Both the position numbers and the translations under genes were made by a program. Under the pieces are notes generated by a model. That model did no database searches, was not told where the DNA came from, and saw nothing but the letters and a program-made list of their open reading frames with translations. Positions 58,807-64,000 of a DNA stretch of 64,000 nt are shown piece by piece; positions within the stretch are counted from its first letter, which is position 1, and each line of letters begins with the position of its first letter. Source of the DNA: CAWCDJ01 sp963796485 (GTDB lineage Bacteria; Acidobacteriota; Terriglobia; Bryobacterales; Bryobacteraceae); assembly GCA_963796485.1 (NCBI GenBank), contig CAWCLV010000006.1, positions 62,001 to 126,000 on the forward strand, read 5' to 3'.

Positions 58807-60330
58807 TCACTCCACCATTACCGGCCCGCGCCCGGGCCCGGCCTTCCGCATCATCAGCATCATGGGGATGATGGCAATGAACAAAACCGCCATTACCCAG
58901 AAGGCATCCGCAAAGGCAAGCATGCTCGACTGGCGCAGCGCCATTCCGTAGATTACCCCGTGGGCTTGCATCGCCGCATCCGGCAGGGATGCTCCCTTTT
59001 GCTGCAGCAACTGCACGATCTGGGAATGGGCAGCCTGATAGGTCGCGTCGTACGGCGTAAGGTGGGAGGTCAGAATCTGCTGGTGGTACTGCGCACGCCG
59101 CGCCAGGAGAGTGGTCACGGTGGCGATTCCGGAACTGCCCCCGATATTCCTCGCCAGGTTGAACAGGCCGGTGGCGTAATTGGTTCGTTCTTTGGGGATA
59201 TACGCAAACGCCGCGGCGCTGATCGGCACAAACAGAAACGCCATCCCTGCGCTTTGGATGATGCGGCTCCACATGGCGCTTCGGAAATCCACGTACAGGT
59301 TGAACCGCGACATCGCAAACAGGCCGGCCGACGAGATCAGCACTCCGAAGATCACCAGCCAGCGCGGCTCCACGCGGCGCATCAGAAGACCGACCAGCGG
59401 CAGGCACAGGCAAACCACCAGTCCGCCGGGCGAAAGCACCAGCCCGCTGAGCAGGGCGGTATAGCCGATCAGAGTCTGGAGGAACAGCGGCAAAAGCGCG
59501 GTGCTGCCGTACAGGACGAATCCCAGGACCAGCATGGAGGCCGTGGCCAGCGTGTAATTGCGGTCTTTCAGGATATGAAAGTCGATGATGGGCTCTTTCT
59601 GGTACAGCTCCCAGATCACGACGCCCACCAGGCAGATGGCCGTGATCACAGCAAAGGTCACGATGAAATGCGACGAGAACCAGTCTTCCCGTTGGCCTTC
59701 GTCGAGCACCACCTCGAGCGCTCCCAGCCCGGTCGCCAGCAGCCCGAGCCCCATGTAGTCGATCTTGAGCCCCTGGGCGACGCTGCGGCGTACCAGGTAA
59801 GGCGGGTCGAAGATGAGGATGGCGGTGAGCAGCAGCGAGAGGATTCCGACCGGAATATTAATCAGGAAAATCCAGCGCCAGCTATAGTTATCCGTAATCC
59901 AGCCTCCCAGGGTGGGGCCGATTACCGGGGCTACCACGACGCCCATGCCGTAGATGGCCATGGCCATGCCGTGCTTTTCCCGCGGGAAGCTTTCCACCAG
60001 AATCGCCTGGGAAACCGGCTGCAGCGCGCCGCCGCCCACGCCTTGCAGCACGCGGAAGAAAATCAGCGAGCCGAGGGTCGGGGCCAGCCCGCAAAGGCAG
60101 GAGCTGACGGTAAACAGGGCCACGCAGATCATGTAGAACCGCTTGCGGCCGAGCAGCATGGAAAACCAGCCGCCCATCGGAAGGATGATGGCGTTCGAAA
60201 CCAGGTACGAAGTAAGCACCCACGTGGATTCATCGACGCTGGCCGACAAATTCCCGGCGATGTGCGGAAGCGCCACGTTGGCAACGCTGGTGTCCAGCAC
60301 TTCCATGAACGTCGCGAGCATGACGGTCAT
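58807..60330 (-). CDS. DHA2-family MFS drug efflux pump (EmrB-like)
   Basis: The 507-residue protein has 14 predicted helices. Signatures are LDTSVANVALPHIAGNLSASVDESTWVLTSYLVSNAIILPMGG, FYMICVALFTVSSCLCGLAPTLGSLIFFRVLQGVGGGALQPVSQAILVESFP and GPTLGGWITDNYSWRWIFLINIPVG. The first ATG at 60330 starts slightly inside the usual N-terminal helix (family proteins read NPWIIALTVMLATFM). The preceding in-frame codons here do read NPWIIA, so a non-ATG start just upstream is possible. TolC ends 31 bases upstream. Confidence 0.9.
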   Translation of the reverse strand: MTVMLATFMEVLDTSVANVALPHIAGNLSASVDESTWVLTSYLVSNAIILPMGGWFSMLLGRKRFYMICVALFTVSSCLCGLAPTLGSLIFFRVLQGVGGGALQPVSQAILVESFPREKHGMAMAIYGMGVVVAPVIGPTLGGWITDNYSWRWIFLINIPVGILSLLLTAILIFDPPYLVRRSVAQGLKIDYMGLGLLATGLGALEVVLDEGQREDWFSSHFIVTFAVITAICLVGVVIWELYQKEPIIDFHILKDRNYTLATASMLVLGFVLYGSTALLPLFLQTLIGYTALLSGLVLSPGGLVVCLCLPLVGLLMRRVEPRWLVIFGVLISSAGLFAMSRFNLYVDFRSAMWSRIIQSAGMAFLFVPISAAAFAYIPKERTNYATGLFNLARNIGGSSGIATVTTLLARRAQYHQQILTSHLTPYDATYQAAHSQIVQLLQQKGASLPDAAMQAHGVIYGMALRQSSMLAFADAFWVMAVLFIAIIPMMLMMRKAGPGRGPVMVE

Positions 60331-60361
60331 GGCGATGATCCACGGGTTTATGGGATCGCCG

Positions 60362-61699
60362 TTACTTCGCGTAGATTGCCTCCATCTGCCCCACCGCGTG
60401 AGCTAAATCGGCACGCGACTGGTTGTACCGGTAGAGGGCGCCGATCTGGTTGTCGTTGGCGCGGGCCAGCTCATTCTGCGCGTTGACCACCTCGATGTTA
60501 TTGGCCACCCCGGCCTGAAAGCGGTCGCGCGCCTGCTCCACTTCCTGGCGCGCCAGATCGAGCCCCAGGTTGGCCACGTTGACCTCGTTGCGGGCGGCTT
60601 CGAGCTGCACCACCGCCGTTTTCACTTCCTGCGTGATGCGGTTGCGCTGCTCTGTTTCCTGCTGCTTCAACGCCCGCATGGCAAGGCCGGCTTGCGCGCG
60701 CTGGGCCTCGATCCGTCCGCCCGTGAAGATCGGAAAATCCACGCTGGCCGAGTAGGAGTAGACCGGGATGCTGTTGGAGTTGGTCAGCCCCTGCTCCACC
60801 CAAATGCCGCCCACCGAAAAGCGGGGAAGCCTCTGTTCGCCGGCGGTTTTCAATTCCAGTTCCGCGCGCCGCTCCCGGGCCGCGATCTGTTTCAGTTCGG
60901 AACGTTCGTGGAATGCACGTTCGAGAGTCTCATCGGCCGAAACCGCGGGTGTGTCGAAGAAGTTCACCTGGTCGGCGAGTTCGATCTTCACGCGCGGATC
61001 GAGGCTGAGAAGCCGCGCCAGCCCGAACAACGTGGTGTCGAGCTGCGTCTGCGCCTGAATCCGCCGCTGCTTTTCGTTCTGCAGCTGAACGTTGGACCGC
61101 AAGGTGTCGATCCCGGTGCCGACTCCGTTCTTTTGCAGGTCGGCAGCCTGGTCGTAGAGCGCCTGGGCGAGCTCCACCCGGGATTGCGCGGCCGTGACAT
61201 CCGCCGCGGCTCGCTGTGCGCCGAGGTATTGCGATACCACCAGCAGCACGCTCTCCTCGCGCGCCGTCATCTCCTGCGCCTGGCTGGCGTTGATGCCGTA
61301 CTGCGCCCCGCGGTACCGGCGCCACAAGGTCAGGTCGAAGGCCGGAGCGATGAATTCCACTCCGCCCTGGTTCACCCAGAACGGTCCCACGTGCTGCGCG
61401 AATCCGGGGAAGGAGAATCCGATGGAGGACTCCAGGTTGGCCCGGTTCACCGCTTCCGAGGCCTTCGCGGCTATTTGGGGCAGGAGCGCCGAGCGGGCGA
61501 TCTGCCGGTCCTGCTGACTCTGCTGGACCCCGATGTTCGCCAGCATAACCTGCGGATTCTGCCTGAGCGCGGTCTGCACGGCGTCCTTTAGGGTCAGGCG
61601 GAGCGGAGGTGTCTGCACCGCCGCCTCCTGCTGCGCCAACGCCGGCGAAGCCAGCATCAACCAGATCAGCGCAATGCGAGTCATCGGTAACTTCAGCAT
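60362..61699 (-). CDS. TolC-family outer-membrane channel
   Basis: The 445-residue protein has a signal peptide (MTRIALIWLMLASPALA) and the two tandem outer-membrane efflux repeats. LTLKDAVQTALRQNPQVMLANIGVQQSQQDRQIARSALLPQIAA opens the first repeat. FHERSELKQIAARERRAELELKTAGEQRLPRFSVGGIWVEQG opens the second. Long helices follow (ITQEVKTAVVQLEAARNEVN, LARQEVEQARDRFQAGVANNIEVVNAQNELARAND). It forms the exit duct for the EmrAB-like pump. AAGGAG precedes the ATG, and it is the first gene of the operon. Confidence 0.93.
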   Translation of the reverse strand: MLKLPMTRIALIWLMLASPALAQQEAAVQTPPLRLTLKDAVQTALRQNPQVMLANIGVQQSQQDRQIARSALLPQIAAKASEAVNRANLESSIGFSFPGFAQHVGPFWVNQGGVEFIAPAFDLTLWRRYRGAQYGINASQAQEMTAREESVLLVVSQYLGAQRAAADVTAAQSRVELAQALYDQAADLQKNGVGTGIDTLRSNVQLQNEKQRRIQAQTQLDTTLFGLARLLSLDPRVKIELADQVNFFDTPAVSADETLERAFHERSELKQIAARERRAELELKTAGEQRLPRFSVGGIWVEQGLTNSNSIPVYSYSASVDFPIFTGGRIEAQRAQAGLAMRALKQQETEQRNRITQEVKTAVVQLEAARNEVNVANLGLDLARQEVEQARDRFQAGVANNIEVVNAQNELARANDNQIGALYRYNQSRADLAHAVGQMEAIYAK

Positions 61700-61804
61700 G
61701 GGTCTCCTTAGCTAAGCCGGCAACCCGTGGTAAAACCGCTTCGTTGCCGGTCGCTAAGCGGTGTTTTTGGCCTTCTGCCACGGACTCCCAGAGGGTCTTC
61801 CGGG

Positions 61805-61820
61805 GCAGATGAAAGGCCAA
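61805..61820 (-). promoter_or_regulatory. candidate sigma-54 promoter of the tolC-emrB-emrA operon
   Basis: On the minus strand TTGGC, then 8 bases, then TGC gives the invariant -24 GG and -12 GC with exactly ten bases between. Initiation near 61793 would give a leader of about 93 bases, containing a hairpin ACCGCTT/AAGCGGT (about 61734-61761). The adjacent upstream gene is a sigma-54 activator. Confidence 0.5.
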
Positions 61821-61870
61821 ACCGTAGCGCTGCAACTAAATGGAAATAAAGAACGATTCGTTCGCGTGAT

Positions 61871-61897
61871 GCCCAAATATGGGCGCAGGCCCAAATA
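61871..61897. promoter_or_regulatory. paired GCCCAAATA repeats, candidate activator-binding sites
   Basis: GCCCAAATA occurs at 61871-61879 and 61889-61897 (period 18), and the first copy also forms the dyad GCCCA-AATA-TGGGC (61871-61884). They lie about 80-105 bases upstream of the predicted sigma-54 start site, a normal distance for enhancer-binding protein sites. Confidence 0.5.
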
Positions 61898-61900
61898 GTG

Positions 61901-63973
61901 TCAGGCGTCTTTGGGCTCGATGCCCAGCTTCCGCATCTTGGCCTGGAGAGTGGTGCGTTTCATCCCGAGGCGGGCAGCCGCGCCGCGATCGCCGCCGACA
62001 CGCCCGCCGGATTCGCGTAAAGCCTGGGCGATCGCATCGCGCTCCGCCGCCGCGAGTGTCCTGGCGTCTCCCGTCCCCGAGACCCCCCGCTTCAGCTCGC
62101 GGACGGGCGCCTGGAGCGTCGAGCCGGAGGTGATGATGACCGCCCGTTCGATGAAGTTCTGCAGTTCCCGGATATTGCCCGGCCAGTGATACCGCGTCAG
62201 AACCTGCATCGCCTCCGCCGGAATGCTGGTGATCTTCTTGTTCATGCGGCGGGCATTCTGCTGCACGAAGTAGCGGACCAGAAGGGGAATGTCTTCCCGC
62301 CGGTCGCGAAGCGGAGGTACCGTGATGGGAAAAACGTTGAGCCGGTAATAAAGGTCGGCGCGGAATTCCCGATCTTCGACCATGGCGGTGAGGTCGCGGT
62401 TGGTGGCGGCGACGAGGCGCGCGTCCGTCTTGATGGTGCGCGAGCTGCCCAGGCGCTCGAACTCGCGCTCCTGGAGAACGCGCAGCAGCTTGGTCTGGAG
62501 TTCCAGCGGAATCTCGCCTACTTCGTCCAGGAACATGGAGCCGCGGTGCGCCAGCTCAAAGCGGCCGATCCGTTGGGCGATGGCCCCGGTGAACGCTCCT
62601 TTTTCGTGGCCGAACATCTCGCTTTCGAGCAACCCGGTCGGGATGGCGGCGCAGTTCAACTTGACGAACGTCCCCTGGCGGCGGCTGCTCAGGTCGTGAA
62701 TGGCGCGCGCCAGCAGTTCCTTGCCGGTGCCGGTCTCGCCGTAGATGAGCACCGTGGAATCGGTGGGCGCGACGGTTTCCACCTGCTTGAGGATCGCCCG
62801 GAGTGCCCGGCTCTGCCCGATGATCTCTTCGAAGCGGTTATCGGTCCGGATCTCGTCTTCGAGGTAGACTTTCTCCTCGGCGAGCCGTGCGTTCAGCTCC
62901 TCGATGCGCTCGTACGAAAGCGCGTTGTCCAGGGCGATGGCGATCTGGCTGGCTGCCTGCGTGAAGAACTGGAGGTCCTCGTTCGAGAAATGGTTCTCCG
63001 GGCGCGCGCCCAGGTTTAAGGTGCCGAGCACGGCCGAGCGAGTGACCACGGGCACGCAACAGAGAGAGTTCAGACCCTCATGAGCCATGATTTCCCGCGT
63101 GGACCGGGAGATCTCGTCCGCCCCGCTGAGGGTGAACAGCCGTCCCTGCCTGGTGCGGAACACATATCCCGCCAGGCTGTCTTCCAGGGGAACTACGGCG
63201 TCTTCGCGAATGAGGCCGATGCCCTCGGGAAAATCGAGCGCCTGAAGCCGCAGGGCCTGAATCTCCGGGTCGTACATCAGCAGGCTGACGTAATCCAGCC
63301 CGAAAGTTCGCCGCAGCGAGGCGGAGATCGCCTGAAACAGCGGACGGGTGGCAAGGCACTGCACCACGGCATTGTTGATCTCGAGCAGCGTCCGCAGCCT
63401 GTCCCGCTCCAGGGCCAGTTGGTCCTCATAGGCACGGGCGGATTCCGAATTCAGCGCATTGTCCACGGCCACCGCCACCTGCCGGGCCACGTGCCCCATG
63501 AACTGGATTTCTTCGGCCGTGTAGGCATCCGTCAGGCGCGAGCCGAAGTGGATGCCGCCGAGGACCCGTTGCGCGGTGATCAGCGGCAGCACGCAGTACG
63601 AGCGGATGCCGTTCGCGCGCAAGAGATTGAAAATTATGGGATAACGCGTCTCGGTTTCCAGGTCGGGAATGTAAACCGGGCTGCGGGTTTCGATCGCCAA
63701 CCCGGTGGCTGTCTGATCGACCGGGGTCGATTCCGGCCGCTCGCCGACGATCGGGCGGTCTGTCTCGAGCAGGTGGAGGCGCACCACCCCCTCCTTGGCA
63801 TCGAGAAAGGTCAGGCTCATGAAATCGAAAGCAACTAGGCGGCCAAGACAGCGGCTCAGGTCGGGGAACAGCGTGGAAAGTTGCCGGTGGGCAGCGATGG
63901 ATTCCGCTACATCGAGCAGGGCTTCATACCGCTCGCGGATTGGGTCCGGGCGTTTCGGAGCAGACGAGGGCAT
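61901..63973 (-). CDS. sigma-54-dependent transcriptional activator with two GAF domains
   Basis: The protein has about 690 residues, starting at ATG 63973; the frame stays open to the window edge, so a start further upstream cannot be excluded. Two GAF-like sensory domains cover about residues 20-370 (YCVLPLITAQRVLGGIHFGS, SLCCVPVVTRSAVLGTLNLG). The AAA+ module has Walker A GETGTGKELLARAIHDLS, the sigma-54-contact loop KGAFTGAIAQRIGRFELA and Walker B GSMFLDEVGEIPLELQTKLL. The C-terminal Fis-type helix-turn-helix reads ERDAIAQALRESGGRVGGDRGAAARLGMKRTTLQAKMRKLGI. It resembles FhlA-type activators. It probably drives the divergently unrelated but downstream tolC operon via the sites at 61871-61897. 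Confidence 0.93.
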   Translation of the reverse strand: MPSSAPKRPDPIRERYEALLDVAESIAAHRQLSTLFPDLSRCLGRLVAFDFMSLTFLDAKEGVVRLHLLETDRPIVGERPESTPVDQTATGLAIETRSPVYIPDLETETRYPIIFNLLRANGIRSYCVLPLITAQRVLGGIHFGSRLTDAYTAEEIQFMGHVARQVAVAVDNALNSESARAYEDQLALERDRLRTLLEINNAVVQCLATRPLFQAISASLRRTFGLDYVSLLMYDPEIQALRLQALDFPEGIGLIREDAVVPLEDSLAGYVFRTRQGRLFTLSGADEISRSTREIMAHEGLNSLCCVPVVTRSAVLGTLNLGARPENHFSNEDLQFFTQAASQIAIALDNALSYERIEELNARLAEEKVYLEDEIRTDNRFEEIIGQSRALRAILKQVETVAPTDSTVLIYGETGTGKELLARAIHDLSSRRQGTFVKLNCAAIPTGLLESEMFGHEKGAFTGAIAQRIGRFELAHRGSMFLDEVGEIPLELQTKLLRVLQEREFERLGSSRTIKTDARLVAATNRDLTAMVEDREFRADLYYRLNVFPITVPPLRDRREDIPLLVRYFVQQNARRMNKKITSIPAEAMQVLTRYHWPGNIRELQNFIERAVIITSGSTLQAPVRELKRGVSGTGDARTLAAAERDAIAQALRESGGRVGGDRGAAARLGMKRTTLQAKMRKLGIEPKDA

Positions 63974-64000
63974 TTTTACTGCGGGCCGGCTTTCCTTCAA

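Noticed and set aside
57391..60486. Open frame of over 1000 codons on the plus strand
   Set aside because: It runs opposite to the EmrA and EmrB-like genes, and its Arg/His/Gly-rich composition is that of a frame shadowing GC-rich genes.
1..64000. CRISPR arrays, rRNA genes and insertion sequences with terminal inverted repeats
   Set aside because: I looked for regularly spaced repeats, rRNA signatures and transposase genes and saw none. The only recombinases are in the tRNA-Ser element.

Overview
This 64 kb window is GC-rich bacterial chromosome. An Acidobacteriota member of the Bryobacterales / Solibacter type fits best. That assignment is an inference from gene content (a giant TonB-dependent Oar-like receptor next to TPR and ASPIC/UnbV genes, a DUF5916 barrel, many small coiled-coil proteins) and from recurring intergenic hairpins; it was not tested by search.

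Layout. 1-3.1 kb: minus-strand operon of FkbM methyltransferase, ECF sigma factor, zinc-finger anti-sigma factor and a secreted protein cut by the window edge. 3.1-10.5 kb: ABC exporter pair, DUF5916 outer-membrane protein, VIT1/CCC1 transporter, and an SDR + GH15 pair. 10.6-20.8 kb: minus-strand CRTAC1-like FG-GAP protein, TPR protein, TonB-dependent receptor (promoter visible), Tat-exported FAD oxidoreductase and acyl-CoA ligase. 20.9-22.1 kb: a small cytochrome c and a DUF5131 gene whose segment is bounded by 24-bp direct repeats. 22.1-29.7 kb: a small integrative element in the 3' end of a tRNA-Ser gene (22-bp att duplication, tyrosine integrase, serine recombinase, AlpA-like and XRE proteins, several overlapping tiny genes, two accessory genes of which one is frameshifted).

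29.7-37.3 kb: DUF421 protein, replicative helicase DnaB, a MidA-type methyltransferase, a 20-residue lysine/alanine-rich peptide gene with its own promoter and terminator, a sigma-region-2 / RskA fusion protein, a CPA2 antiporter and an FAH-family hydrolase. 37.4-41 kb: quinol-type nitric oxide reductase with DUF1634 and TauE/SafE upstream. 41.2-43.3 kb: NarL-type two-component system.

43.6-50 kb is the most notable region: an operon encoding a complete Mtr-type porin-cytochrome conduit, with an OmcA/MtrC-family decaheme cytochrome, a DmsE/MtrA-family decaheme cytochrome, an MtrB/PioB-like porin carrying one apparent frameshift, and a tetraheme c-type cytochrome. The set predicts electron transfer across the outer membrane.

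50.3-64 kb: ClC channel and MarR regulator (operator visible), a LuxR-type two-component pair, small coiled-coil proteins, SSB, a TPR protein, and a TolC-EmrB-EmrA export operon. The export operon is preceded by a candidate sigma-54 promoter with paired upstream repeats, next to a GAF/AAA+/Fis sigma-54 activator that runs to the right edge.
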